Shown here: in pieces, positions 8,729-17,230 of the stretch | Numbering within the stretch: position 1 is the stretch's first letter | How the letters are laid out: each line of letters opens with the position of its first letter | Assembly (NCBI RefSeq): GCF_004022705.2 | Contig: NZ_RZOY02000007.1 | Location: forward strand, 1-64,000 | Length of the DNA: 64,000 nucleotides | Direction of reading: 5' to 3' | Origin: Mesorhizobium sp. M2D.F.Ca.ET.226.01.1.1 | GTDB lineage: Bacteria; Pseudomonadota; Alphaproteobacteria; Rhizobiales; Rhizobiaceae | The notes under the pieces: generated by a model | What the model was told of the DNA's origin: nothing | What the model saw: the letters and a program-made list of their open reading frames with translations, nothing else | Database searches by the model: none | Program-made: the position numbers and the translations under genes

Positions 8729-11038
8729 GTGGCGCGCAGGATCTCCGGAAGAAGCCACGGCGATCCGCGCCACGCCGACACGAGGGCCAAGGTGGTCAAG
8801 GACGATTACCGGCCCTCGCGCGACGAGATCCTGCGCTACATCGCCGAAAATCCCGACCGCTCCGGCAAGCGCGAAATCGCCAAGGCCTTCGCGCTGCGCG
8901 GCGAGGACCGCGTCTGGCTGAAAGACATGCTGCGCGACCTGCAGGACGAGGGTCTGCTCAACAAGGAGCGCAAGCGCCTCACCCGCGCGGGCGCGGTGCC
9001 TCACGTCGCGGTGCTCGATATTTTCGGCCGCGACGACGATGGCGTGCTCCTGGCCAATCCGAGCGAATATACCGGCGCCGGCTCGCCGCCCGTCATCGCC
9101 ATCCGCATCTCGCGCGGCGCCAGCGGCCCGGCGCCCGGCATCGGCGACCGCGTGCTCGCCAAGACCTTCCCGACCGATGATCCGTCAGGCCCGGCCTATA
9201 CCGGGCGGGTGATGAAGATCTTCGAGAAGCGCAGCGACGCGGTTCTCGGCATCTTCCGCGTGCTGAAGGATGGCACCTTCCGCATCGAACCCGTCGAACG
9301 ACGCCAGCCCGAGTTGATCGTCGACAAGGAATTCCAAAACGGCGCCAGGAACGGCGATCTGGTCGAGGTCGAGCCGGCGCGGGCATCCCGCTTCGGCCTG
9401 CCGCGCGCCAAGGTGCTGGCGGTGCTGGGATCGCTGAGCAGCGAGAAGGCGGTCTCGATGATCGCCATCCACGCCCATGACATTCCCCATGTCTTTCCGG
9501 CGGACGTGATTGCCGAAGCCGACGCGGTGAAGCCGGCGACGCTTGATCATCGCGAGGACTGGCGCGACCTGCCGCTGGTGACCATCGACCCCGCCGACGC
9601 CAAGGACCATGACGACGCCGTCTTCGCGGCACCCGACACCGATGAGAAGAATCCCGGCGGCATTGTGGTCACGGTGGCAATCGCCGACGTCGCCGCCTAT
9701 GTCCGCTACGGCACGCCGCTCGACCGCGAGGCGCTGAAGCGCGGCAATTCGGTCTATTTTCCGGACCGCGTCGTGCCGATGCTGCCCGAACGCATCTCGA
9801 ACGATCTCTGCTCGCTGCGCGAGGGCGAGAACCGGCCGGCGATCGCGGTTCGCATGACCTTCTCCTCGGAAGGCCGAAAGCTCAGGCATTCCTTCCACCG
9901 TGTCATGATGAAATCGGCGGCCAAGCTCGCCTATCCGCAAGCGCAGGCCGCGATCGACGGTGTCCCCGACGACAAGACACGGCCGATCCTCGACAGCATC
10001 CTGAAGCCGCTCTGGGACGCGTATGCCGTGCTGAAGCGCGGCCGCGACGCCCGCCAGCCGCTCGAGCTCGATCTGCCGGAACGCAAGATCCTGCTGAAGC
10101 CCGACGGCACGGTCGACCGCGTCGTGGTGCCGGAGCGTCTCGATGCGTATAAGCTCATCGAGGAGTTCATGATCCAGGCCAATGTCGCGGCCGCCGAGAC
10201 GTTGGAAGGCAAGAAAGAGCCCCTCGTCTACCGCATCCATGATGCGCCGTCGCTCGCCAAGCAGGAATCGCTGCGCGACTTCCTGCAAACGCTCAGCCTG
10301 TCCCTGGCGCGCGGCGCGCAGATGCGGCCGAGCCAGTTCAACGGCATTCTGGAACGGGTGCGCGGCGCCGACAACGAGGCTCTGGTCAACGAAGTGGTTC
10401 TGCGCTCGCAGAGCCAGGCCGAGTACTCGCCGAAGAACATCGGCCATTTCGGCCTCAACCTTCGGCGCTATGCGCATTTCACCTCGCCGATCCGCCGCTA
10501 TGCCGATCTGATCGTGCACCGGGGCCTGATCTCGGCGCTTGGTCTGGGGCAAGGCGGGCTGACGCAGCAGGAGGCGGACCGGCTGGAAGAAGTTGCCGCG
10601 CTGATCTCTGCCACCGAGCGCCGCGCGATGGCCGCCGAGCGCGACACCGTCGACCGGCTGATCGCCGCCTATCTCGCCGAGCGCGTCAATGACACATTCG
10701 ACGCGCGCATCTCCGGCGTTACCAAGGCGGGACTTTTTGTCCAATTGCCGCAGTACGGCGCGGACGGCTTTATTCCGGTGTCAACTCTGGGCGGCGACTA
10801 CTATATCTACGACGAAACCGCCCGATCGCTCTTCGGGGAACGTAGCGGCAAAGGTTATCAGCTGGCCGACCGTGTCGAGGTCCGGTTGGTCGAGGTCGCG
10901 CCAATGGCCGGCGCGATGCGTTTCGAGATGCTGACCGATCCGAAGCCCCTGCCCGGCTCGAAGCGGTCGTTCCACAAGGCCAAAGGCCGCGCCCGCGCGT
11001 CGCAATCGCGCGTCGGTCCGCGCGGCAGGAGACGATGA
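8729..11038 (+). CDS. rnr: Ribonuclease R
   Basis: RNase R is a processive 3'-5' exoribonuclease of the RNB family that degrades structured RNA. The 769-residue protein has an N-terminal helix-turn-helix-like region, cold-shock domains, the RNB catalytic centre (IDPADAKDHDDAVFA with the magnesium-binding aspartates) and a C-terminal S1 domain (ISGVTKAGLFVQLP...GADGFIPV). It ends in a basic Arg/Lys-rich tail. The start is GTG at 8729, six bases after the topA stop, with AGGA just upstream. Its stop overlaps the next start (ATGA), indicating translational coupling. Confidence 0.96.
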   Translation: MARRISGRSHGDPRHADTRAKVVKDDYRPSRDEILRYIAENPDRSGKREIAKAFALRGEDRVWLKDMLRDLQDEGLLNKERKRLTRAGAVPHVAVLDIFGRDDDGVLLANPSEYTGAGSPPVIAIRISRGASGPAPGIGDRVLAKTFPTDDPSGPAYTGRVMKIFEKRSDAVLGIFRVLKDGTFRIEPVERRQPELIVDKEFQNGARNGDLVEVEPARASRFGLPRAKVLAVLGSLSSEKAVSMIAIHAHDIPHVFPADVIAEADAVKPATLDHREDWRDLPLVTIDPADAKDHDDAVFAAPDTDEKNPGGIVVTVAIADVAAYVRYGTPLDREALKRGNSVYFPDRVVPMLPERISNDLCSLREGENRPAIAVRMTFSSEGRKLRHSFHRVMMKSAAKLAYPQAQAAIDGVPDDKTRPILDSILKPLWDAYAVLKRGRDARQPLELDLPERKILLKPDGTVDRVVVPERLDAYKLIEEFMIQANVAAAETLEGKKEPLVYRIHDAPSLAKQESLRDFLQTLSLSLARGAQMRPSQFNGILERVRGADNEALVNEVVLRSQSQAEYSPKNIGHFGLNLRRYAHFTSPIRRYADLIVHRGLISALGLGQGGLTQQEADRLEEVAALISATERRAMAAERDTVDRLIAAYLAERVNDTFDARISGVTKAGLFVQLPQYGADGFIPVSTLGGDYYIYDETARSLFGERSGKGYQLADRVEVRLVEVAPMAGAMRFEMLTDPKPLPGSKRSFHKAKGRARASQSRVGPRGRRR

Positions 11039-11481
11039 TGCCAGGCAACTTGCCGGTGGAAGAACAGGTCTTTGGCGGCGAACATCATTCCGGCCGCGTC
11101 GCGCGTCCGCTGTGGACGGCGATGAAGCGCGGCATGCTTGGCCGCTGCCCGCATTGCGGCAAGGGAAAGCTGTTCTGTGCTTTCGTGAAGCCGGTGGACA
11201 AATGCGAGGTCTGCGGCGAAGAGCTGCATCACCACCGCGCGGACGACCTGCCCGCCTATTTGGTCATCGTCATTGTCGGCCACATCGTGGTTGGATCCTT
11301 CATGGCAGTGGAGGCGACTACCACGCTGTCGAACTTACAGCACGCGCTGATCTGGGTGCCGCTGACCCTCATTCTGGCCGTCGCGCTGCTGCAGCCGGTC
11401 AAGGGCGCTGTCATCGGCCTGCAATGGGCGCTTTATATGCACGGCTTCGGCGACGAGAAGGACGAGTTCGAGAGCCATTGA
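11035..11481 (+). CDS. DUF983 family membrane protein with zinc-ribbon-like cysteines
   Basis: A 148-residue protein of the DUF983 family; the molecular role is unknown. The N-terminal half has two CxxC pairs (GRCPHCGKGKLF and DKCEVCGEEL), which probably bind a metal. Two hydrophobic segments in the second half (LVIVIVGHIVVGSFMAV and WVPLTLILAVALL) should span the membrane. It overlaps the rnr stop by four bases, so it is the last gene of a topA-rnr-DUF983 unit. A second in-frame ATG three bases later could also start it. Confidence 0.85.
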   Translation: MMPGNLPVEEQVFGGEHHSGRVARPLWTAMKRGMLGRCPHCGKGKLFCAFVKPVDKCEVCGEELHHHRADDLPAYLVIVIVGHIVVGSFMAVEATTTLSNLQHALIWVPLTLILAVALLQPVKGAVIGLQWALYMHGFGDEKDEFESH

Positions 11482-11572
11482 TAAGCCGGAATGCGCGGCT
11501 GTCCGCCCTGGTGCAAAGACCATGGCGCGCAAGCCACTTTCACATCCGAGAAGTTTCCGCTAGGTCGAGCGC

Positions 11573-12313
11573 ATGGAACGAATGACCAAGGCGGATGTCG
11601 ACAGGCTCGATAAAGGCCTGGCCGTACGCAGCGGCCGGGCATTGCGTCCGCGCGATGCCGCGACCCTCATCCTGCTCGATCGCAAGGACAAGGACGTTCT
11701 GGTGCTGATGGGCCGGCGCCACGCCGGCCACGCCTTCATGCCCGGCAAATTCGTCTTCCCCGGCGGCCGCACCGATCCGGCGGACAGCCGCATTGCCGTC
11801 GCCGCCACCCTGCCCGGCGAAGAAGAGAAAAAGCTGGTCGCGGGTCCTGGCCGCGCGAGCGCGGCGCGGGCGCGGGCAATTGCCCTGTCTGCGATTCGCG
11901 AGACTTATGAGGAAGCCGGCTTGCTGATCGGTCGTAAAGGCGCCTTCTCGACCGCGAAGCGCGACTGGCAGGGTTTCGTCGAGCATGGCGTCGTGCCGTC
12001 GCTGGACGTGCTCCGCCTCATTGCCCGCGCCATCACCCCGCCCAATCGCGTGCGCCGTTTCGATACGCGTTTCTTCAGCGCCTGGCGCCACGACGTCGCC
12101 GTGGAATTGCCGGATGGCGGCCCGACCAACGAACTGGAAGAGCTGGTCTGGCTGCCGCTTGCCGATGCCCGCAAGGCCGACATCCCCGACATTACCGGCA
12201 TCATCCTGGAAGAACTGGAAAGGCGGCTTGCCGACGATCCCTTGCTGCGGCCAGGGGGCGCCGTGCCGTTCTTCCGGCTTGTCCGCAACCGCTTTGTCCG
12301 CGAAGTCCTTTAG
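11573..12313 (+). CDS. NUDIX hydrolase
   Basis: Predicted nucleoside diphosphate-linked-moiety hydrolase, 246 aa. The characteristic core is present: FVFPGGRTDPADSR near residue 60 and the metal-binding helix AIRETYEEAGLLIG near residue 107. An insertion of about 35 residues separates the glycine-rich strand from the REx2EE helix, as in NUDT19-like and related long Nudix proteins, so the substrate may be a CoA derivative or other large diphosphate. This is inference. The next in-frame ATG, three codons later, is an alternative start. It lies 20 bases before an MFS gene and may share its transcript. Confidence 0.88.
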   Translation: MERMTKADVDRLDKGLAVRSGRALRPRDAATLILLDRKDKDVLVLMGRRHAGHAFMPGKFVFPGGRTDPADSRIAVAATLPGEEEKKLVAGPGRASAARARAIALSAIRETYEEAGLLIGRKGAFSTAKRDWQGFVEHGVVPSLDVLRLIARAITPPNRVRRFDTRFFSAWRHDVAVELPDGGPTNELEELVWLPLADARKADIPDITGIILEELERRLADDPLLRPGGAVPFFRLVRNRFVREVL

Positions 12314-12333
12314 AAGCAGAGCATTTTGATCCC

Positions 12334-13509
12334 ATGACGGTCGATACCCAACAACAGGGCGACGAACGCGTACACTGGTTGCCGATGATCGCGGCGATCT
12401 CCTCGATCAGCGTCGTCGGCATTGCCATCGGCCTCGGCATGCCGCTGCTCAGCGTCATCCTGGAAACGCGCGGCCACTCGGCCTCGATGATCGGCCTCAA
12501 CACCGCGGTTGCCGGCCTTGCCTCGATCGCCGGCGCGCCGCTCGCTACGCCGCTTGCCATGCGTTTCGGCGTTGCCTGGACCATGCTCCTGATGATCTTC
12601 CTCGGCGCGCTTGCCTTTGTTGGTTTCCATTTTGCGCCCGACTTCTGGATGTGGTTTCCGCTCCGCGTCGTGCTGCACATTTCGCTGACGGTGCTGTTCA
12701 TCCTGTCGGAGTTCTGGATCAGCACCTCGGCGCCACCGCATCGGCGCGGCCTGGTGCTCGGCATATACGCTACGGTCCTGTCGTTGGGCTTTGCCGCCGG
12801 GCCGTGGCTGTTCGCGCATCTCGGAAGCTCGGGGTTCAGACCCTTTGGCGTCATCATCGCCCTGGTGACGCTTGCCGCGATCCCGGTGCTAGCCGCCCGC
12901 AATGAGAGCCCGACCATCGTCGCCGACAGCGAGACCAGCCATTTCCTGCGCTACATTTGGCTGGTGCCGACCGCCACCTTCGCCGTGCTGGTCTTCGGCG
13001 CTGTCGAGACCGGCGGCTTTGCGCTGTTCCCCGTCTATGGCAGCCGCATCGGCTATTCGGAGGCCGACGCAGCACTTCTTCTGACCATGATCGGCCTCGG
13101 CAATGTGCTTTTACAGATCCCGATCGGCATGATCAGCGACCGCGTCTCCGACCGCCGCTATCTGCTCCTCGTCTGCGCCACGGTAGGGTTGATCGGAACC
13201 GCCTTCATGCCGTTCTTCGCGCAGAACTGGCATCTGATGGCGGCGCTTCTGTTCGTCTGGGGCGGCGTCGTGGCGGCCATGTACACGATCGGCCTTGCCC
13301 ATCTCGGCTCGCAGCTTTCCGGCCATGAGCTGGCGTCGGCCAACGCGGCCTTCGTGCTTTGCTATGGCGTCGGCATGGTTTTGGGTCCACAGGCGATAGG
13401 CATCGGCATGGATGCCTTCGGCCCGTCCGGTTTCGGCTGGTCGCTGGCCTTGTTCTTCGCCGCCTACATGCTTCTGGTCCTGGTCAGGCTGATGCGCAAG
13501 ATTCTCTAG
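12334..13509 (+). CDS. MFS transporter
   Basis: A 391-residue inner-membrane protein with about twelve hydrophobic segments in two halves. Loop motifs typical of the major facilitator superfamily are present (IGMISDRVSDRRYLL between helices 8 and 9, and GIYATVLSLGFAAGPWL). It resembles the YcaD/sugar-efflux branch with no obvious substrate. It starts 20 bases after the Nudix gene. A strong hairpin follows at 13534-13557. Confidence 0.9.
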   Translation: MTVDTQQQGDERVHWLPMIAAISSISVVGIAIGLGMPLLSVILETRGHSASMIGLNTAVAGLASIAGAPLATPLAMRFGVAWTMLLMIFLGALAFVGFHFAPDFWMWFPLRVVLHISLTVLFILSEFWISTSAPPHRRGLVLGIYATVLSLGFAAGPWLFAHLGSSGFRPFGVIIALVTLAAIPVLAARNESPTIVADSETSHFLRYIWLVPTATFAVLVFGAVETGGFALFPVYGSRIGYSEADAALLLTMIGLGNVLLQIPIGMISDRVSDRRYLLLVCATVGLIGTAFMPFFAQNWHLMAALLFVWGGVVAAMYTIGLAHLGSQLSGHELASANAAFVLCYGVGMVLGPQAIGIGMDAFGPSGFGWSLALFFAAYMLLVLVRLMRKIL

Positions 13510-13533
13510 CGGCGAACGCCGCCGGCACAGGGT

Positions 13534-13557
13534 CTGCTGACATCACCGTGTCAGCAG
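13534..13557. other. Strong hairpin between the MFS gene and the PII-like gene
   Basis: CTGCTGACA (13534-13542) and TGTCAGCAG (13549-13557) pair perfectly over a 6-base loop. The stem is 24 bases after the MFS stop and 45 bases before the next start. There is no T-tract, so it could be an attenuator, a Rho-dependent stabiliser or an operator rather than an intrinsic terminator. Confidence 0.45.
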
Positions 13558-13602
13558 CACCCCTGCTATACACTGCCTCCAACGCCAGGCAGGAGAATTA
13601 CG

Positions 13603-14061
13603 ATGATCGACAGCGGCTTTGAAACCAAATCCCTCAGGATGGAGTTGCTTCTGCTCGTCACGTTCCAGGCGCCGGCCGCCGATGTCGAGCGCATCATGGA
13701 GGCCGTGGTGGCGATCACGCCGCTGCGCATGGGCAAATATGACAGCAACGCTTATCAGTCGGCGCAAGGCATCGAGCGCTACCGGCCGCTTGAAGGTGCC
13801 GCCGCCGGCGCCGAGACGGAGTTGCGCCGCCGGCCCGGCACCGTCGAAGTGTCGTTCGAGATCGCCGACGACCAGGCGCTTGCCGCCCGCGTCGTCGAGG
13901 CGATTTTCCAGGCCCACTCCTACCAGGAGCCCGTCATCCGCATTCAACCGCTGCTTGCCAGCCGTTCCAAGGGGCTTGACGACCGCGCCAATCCCAACCG
14001 CTGGTGGAACACGACTGGCGACTGGAAAAAGGCTGGTCAGCCGATCAGGGAGAATGCTTGA
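13603..14061 (+). CDS. COG3323-like protein (PII-like/YqfO insert domain)
   Basis: A 152-residue soluble protein. It has the ferredoxin-like alternation of strands and helices and the conserved RYRPLEGA and QAHSYQEPVIRIQPL segments of COG3323, the free-standing form of the CutA/PII-like insert of NIF3/YqfO proteins. Databases often mislabel this family 'structural toxin protein RtxA'; I see no toxin features. The C-terminal tail ends in a Trp-rich segment (RWWNTTGDWKKAG). The role is unknown; metal or nucleotide binding is a guess from the fold. AGGAG lies just upstream of the ATG. Confidence 0.75.
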   Translation: MIDSGFETKSLRMELLLLVTFQAPAADVERIMEAVVAITPLRMGKYDSNAYQSAQGIERYRPLEGAAAGAETELRRRPGTVEVSFEIADDQALAARVVEAIFQAHSYQEPVIRIQPLLASRSKGLDDRANPNRWWNTTGDWKKAGQPIRENA

Positions 14062-14215
14062 CGCCGTGAATCGGCGACCAGGAATGAGACAAGGAAGGCG
14101 CCCGGGCTTGACTTTCCGGGCGCGTTCTTTATGTGTCGCGCCAAGTTTCCCGCGTCCGGGTGTTTTCCCCGTGCTCCAGCGGCCAAAACTCCACGAACAT
14201 TAACGGACGAACATC

Positions 14216-14383
14216 ATGGCCAAAGCCGCAAACATCAAGATCAAGCTTCTGTCGACCGCCGACACCGGGTTCTTCTACGTGACCAGCAAGAACAGCCGTA
14301 CCAAGACGGACAAGCTGTCGTTCCGCAAGTACGACCCGATCGCCAAGAAGCACGTCGAATTCAAGGAAACCAAGATCAAGTAA
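14216..14383 (+). CDS. rpmG: 50S ribosomal protein L33
   Basis: A 55-residue basic protein beginning [21 protein letters not shown] and ending [12 protein letters not shown]. This is the L33 form without the zinc-binding cysteines, usual in proteobacteria. It is a component of the large ribosomal subunit near the E site. It sits next to pleD-divK, as in other Rhizobiales, and has its own strong terminator, so it is probably monocistronic. The Shine-Dalgarno (GGACGA) is weak. Confidence 0.96.
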   Translation: MAKAANIKIKLLSTADTGFFYVTSKNSRTKTDKLSFRKYDPIAKKHVEFKETKIK

Positions 14384-14404
14384 TCTGGTTATCCTGAGAA
14401 ATTG

Positions 14405-14436
14405 AAACGCCGCCCTCCGGGCGGCGTTTTTGTTTT
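14405..14436 (+). terminator. Intrinsic terminator of rpmG
   Basis: AAACGCCGCCC (14405-14415), loop TCC, and GGGCGGCGTTT (14419-14429) form a perfect GC-rich stem followed by TTTTTGTTTT. It begins 22 bases after the rpmG stop and is the clearest Rho-independent terminator in the window. Confidence 0.95.
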
Positions 14437-14909
14437 GGAGCGATCGGACGACGAAGGAGCCGCGCTGCTGGTCAGCACTGGTTCCCCACTCGGTTTCTGT
14501 CGTTTGAAATAAGGGGGCCGGTCGGCGTTTGGCAGCGGTACGAGGAGGCCACTATGTGCCAGCGCCGGCCGGCCGACCCCACGGACCCAGGAGATGCGGC
14601 GGACCTGAGCATCATGGGGTATTTTTTTGGGATCGGGCCGGCTACTCTACCCTCGTGCCGGCCTCGTCTTCTGTCTATGCGCCGCAGATTTGCGCAAGAC
14701 CTCATAAAAATCAACCATTTCTTAACCACCGCTCGCGAATCGCTTGGGTTAAGGTAAATTTGTAACCCTGTCAGGACGGCCGGGAATCGGTGCCTTTTCG
14801 CGAAGCATGGCCCCCGGAAGTGGAACCGGTTTCGAGATGAACACAGGCCCAAATCTAAATCTCTAGAATCTAAAGCATATGCGGCGAAGCTGAAAAATCG
14901 CGAGGCGCT
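14437..14909. other. Spacer between convergent rpmG and pleD, with a possible small ORF
   Basis: About 470 bases separate the rpmG terminator from the end of pleD. The stretch is more AT-rich around 14690-14770. It contains an inverted repeat, CTTAACC...GGTTAAG, at about 14721-14755, and a 67-codon frame with a good ribosome binding site (listed separately). No known RNA gene is recognised. Confidence 0.5.
14554..14757 (+). CDS. Possible small protein (67 aa), unsupported by homology
   Basis: The frame begins MCQRRPADPTDP and ends LTTARESLGLR. It is notable only because GAGGAGG (14542-14548) lies five bases before its ATG, one of the best Shine-Dalgarno sequences here. The protein has one weakly hydrophobic stretch (MGYFFGIGPATLP) and a basic C-terminal half. 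Coding character is poor and an overlapping frame is also open, so it may be chance. Confidence 0.25.
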   Translation: MCQRRPADPTDPGDAADLSIMGYFFGIGPATLPSCRPRLLSMRRRFAQDLIKINHFLTTARESLGLR

Positions 14910-16283
14910 TCAGGCGGCCTTGGCGACCACCCGGTTGCGCCCGCCGCTTTTGGCTTCATAGAGCGCAAGGTCGGCGCGCTTCATCAACGCCTGTACGCTG
15001 TCGGCCCCTTTCAGCAACGAGGAGACGCCGACGCTGACCGTCACCTCGATCGTCTTGCCGTCGTTTCCAATGGCAAAAGGCGCCTGCGCGATCTCGGCGC
15101 GGATGCGCTCGGCCACCTTTTCGGCGACCGCGCCGTCAGTGTCAGGCATCACCACCACGAACTCCTCGCCGCCGAAGCGGCAGGCGAGATCGATACCGCG
15201 CACATTCTTGCGCAGCCGCCTGGCGAATTCGCGCAGCACATCGTCGCCGCCGTCATGGCCATGGGTATCGTTGATCGACTTGAAACGGTCGAGGTCGGTG
15301 ATCATCACCGACAGCGGCCGCCGCCGCGCCACGGCGCGGTCGAACAGTGTCTGCAGATGGCTGTCGAGGTAGCGCCGGTTGTGCAGTCCGGTCAGCCCGT
15401 CGATCACCGCCATCTCGATCGTCTGGGCGACGCTGGCGCGCAATTGGTCGTTGTAGCGCTTGCGCCGCACCTGCGTGCGCAGGCGCGCCGTCAGTTCATG
15501 CTGGTCGATCGGCCGGATCAGGTAATCGTTGATGCCGAGTTCCAGCCCGCGCAGGATGCGGCCTTCCTCGCCCTCGTCGGCGAGCAGCATGATCGGCAGG
15601 AAGCGGGTACGATCGAGCGAACGCAGTTGCGAGCAGAGCCTCAGCGCGTCGAAGTCGGCGAAGGCGGTCGAGATCAGCACGCATTCATAGGGTGTCTCGG
15701 CCGCCTGGAAGAACCCCGCGTTCGGATCGGTCGCGACATCGAGCTCGGCGCTGTTGCGCAGCATCTTCTGGATGCGTTCGACGGAAGACCGGCGTTCGTC
15801 GATAAGCAGCACCCTCGGCTTGACGTCCTCGGCCGCGAAATCGCGGCTCAAGAGTTCCTCGATGCCGATATTTCGCGTCGTCGAGGCGCGCAGCCTGAGT
15901 TCGTCGGTCAGCGACTTCAGCCGGACAAGGCTCTTAACGCGCGTCATCAGTTGCAGGTCGTTGACCGGCTTGGTCAGGAAATCGTCCGCGCCTGCCTCGA
16001 GGCCGCGCACCCGGTCCGAGACCTGGTCGAGCGCGGTGATCATGACGACCGGGATATGCGAGGTCGCCGGATCGCTCTTCAGGCGCCTGCACACCTCGAA
16101 ACCGTCCATGTCCGGCATCATCACGTCGAGCAGCACGACGTCGACCTTGCCGTTCTCGCAGGTCTCGATCGCGTCCGGGCCGTTGTTGGCCGTCAGCACC
16201 TCGAAATACTCGGCCAGCAGCCGAACCTCCAGCAACCGCACATTGGCGGGGATATCGTCGACGACGAGGATCCGCGCGGTCAT
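14910..16283 (-). CDS. pleD: Response regulator/diguanylate cyclase PleD
   Basis: PleD makes cyclic di-GMP and controls the motile-to-sessile transition in alphaproteobacteria. The 457 residues show three domains: a first receiver (about 1-120) with phospho-acceptor Asp53 in VVLLDVMMPDMDG, a second receiver-like adaptor (about 155-275), and a GGDEF domain with active-site FGGEEF. The RxxD inhibitory site (RGID, five residues before GGEEF) is intact, so product feedback is expected. It lies 33 bases downstream of divK on the same strand, the conserved operon arrangement. Confidence 0.96.
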   Translation of the reverse strand: MTARILVVDDIPANVRLLEVRLLAEYFEVLTANNGPDAIETCENGKVDVVLLDVMMPDMDGFEVCRRLKSDPATSHIPVVMITALDQVSDRVRGLEAGADDFLTKPVNDLQLMTRVKSLVRLKSLTDELRLRASTTRNIGIEELLSRDFAAEDVKPRVLLIDERRSSVERIQKMLRNSAELDVATDPNAGFFQAAETPYECVLISTAFADFDALRLCSQLRSLDRTRFLPIMLLADEGEEGRILRGLELGINDYLIRPIDQHELTARLRTQVRRKRYNDQLRASVAQTIEMAVIDGLTGLHNRRYLDSHLQTLFDRAVARRRPLSVMITDLDRFKSINDTHGHDGGDDVLREFARRLRKNVRGIDLACRFGGEEFVVVMPDTDGAVAEKVAERIRAEIAQAPFAIGNDGKTIEVTVSVGVSSLLKGADSVQALMKRADLALYEAKSGGRNRVVAKAA

Positions 16284-16316
16284 CTCAAAAGGCTCCGGTT
16301 CTGCTGGTATTCGGCA

Positions 16317-16688
16317 TCAGGCATCGCCCAGATAGGATTTGATCGTCTCGATGAAGCGCGGCACCGAGATCGGCTTGGAAATATAGGCCTCGCAGCCGCC
16401 CTGGCGGATGCGCTCCTCATCGCCCTTCATGGCGAAGGCGGTGACGGCGATGACCGGAATCGAATGCAGTTCGTCGTCTTCCTTCAGCCATTTGGTCACT
16501 TCCAGGCCGGACACTTCGGGCAACTGGATGTCCATCAGGATGAGGTCCGGTCTGTGCTGGCGCGCGAGATCCAGCGCCTCCAGCCCATTGCGCGTGCGAA
16601 CCGTCTCGTAACCGCTGGCTTCGATGAGGTCACGAAAGAGCTTCATGTTGAGCTCATTGTCCTCGACGATCATGACCTTCTTAGCCAT
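16317..16688 (-). CDS. divK: Single-domain response regulator DivK
   Basis: DivK is an essential or near-essential cell-cycle regulator that binds histidine kinases such as DivJ, PleC and DivL and acts on the CtrA pathway. The 123-residue protein is a bare receiver domain. Asp53 in [13 protein letters not shown] is the phosphorylation site. The acidic pocket (IVEDNE), the switch Thr (VTAFAM) and Lys (ISKPI) are all present. The ATG at 16688 matches known DivK N-termini ([12 protein letters not shown]) and has GGGAA upstream. The frame is open further upstream but that part is not family-like. Operon with pleD. Confidence 0.96.
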   Translation of the reverse strand: MAKKVMIVEDNELNMKLFRDLIEASGYETVRTRNGLEALDLARQHRPDLILMDIQLPEVSGLEVTKWLKEDDELHSIPVIAVTAFAMKGDEERIRQGGCEAYISKPISVPRFIETIKSYLGDA

Positions 16689-16930
16689 CAATTTCCCGTC
16701 TCGATCGCCCTCCAAGGCGAGGACCATCGCAATGCGTCCCCTTCGGACCGCACCCAACCCTTTTCCACTCTAGCCCAATATCATTGACGAAACGGAAACC
16801 GGAGGTTGGAAAAGCTGCACCAATTCCATCTTCGGACGCTGCAAGGGAGAGAACGGAGGCTTGCCGCAAGCGATGCTTGCCGTTACTGCGGAGAGAGAGA
16901 CTCAAAAAATCCACCATTGCAAAGGTAGTG

Positions 16931-17230
16931 ATGGCGAACGCAGCGTCAATGCGCGAGGAAGCGGAAACCATTGCCGTCAAGGCGCTGGGCTTCGTCGCCG
17001 CCGACCCGGAACTTCTGCCCCGCTTTCTGGCGATCACCGGCATCGACGCGCAGTCGATCCGCAAGGCGGCCGCGGAGCCCGGCTTCCTTGCCGGCGTCTT
17101 GCAATTCATCCTCGCCCATGAGCCGACGCTGCTGCGCTTTGCCGAGGAGACCGGCACGCCGCCGGCCGCCGTCGGCAAGGCATTGCGCGCCCTTCCGCTC
17201 GGCAATGACGATCACGAGCGCTCGACATGA
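16931..17230 (+). CDS. DUF3572 family protein
   Basis: A 99-residue helical protein of unknown function, found beside divK/pleD in many Rhizobiales. It is recognised by EAETIAVKALGFVAADPELLPRFLAITG split by an acidic linker, and by a C-terminal VLQFILAHEPTLLRFAEE. The ATG at 16931 is preferred because AAAGG precedes it at good spacing. The frame is open upstream to 16784 but that part is Arg-rich and not family-like. It overlaps the next gene by four bases (ATGA), so the two are translationally coupled. Confidence 0.85.
   Translation: MANAASMREEAETIAVKALGFVAADPELLPRFLAITGIDAQSIRKAAAEPGFLAGVLQFILAHEPTLLRFAEETGTPPAAVGKALRALPLGNDDHERST

Noticed and set aside
13603..14061. Possible RTX toxin, as homologues are often labelled 'structural toxin protein RtxA'
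   Set aside because: No glycine-rich RTX nonapeptides, no secretion signal and only 152 residues; the fold pattern is PII/CutA-like.
15895..16000. Second receiver domain of PleD considered as a possible fusion breakpoint
   Set aside because: The tandem-receiver plus GGDEF layout is the normal PleD architecture.
15255..16787. Long open frame (510 codons) on the plus strand opposite pleD and divK
   Set aside because: It is antisense to two certain genes. Such shadows are expected in GC-rich DNA with strong third-position bias, and the translation is rich in R, H, D, Q without domains.
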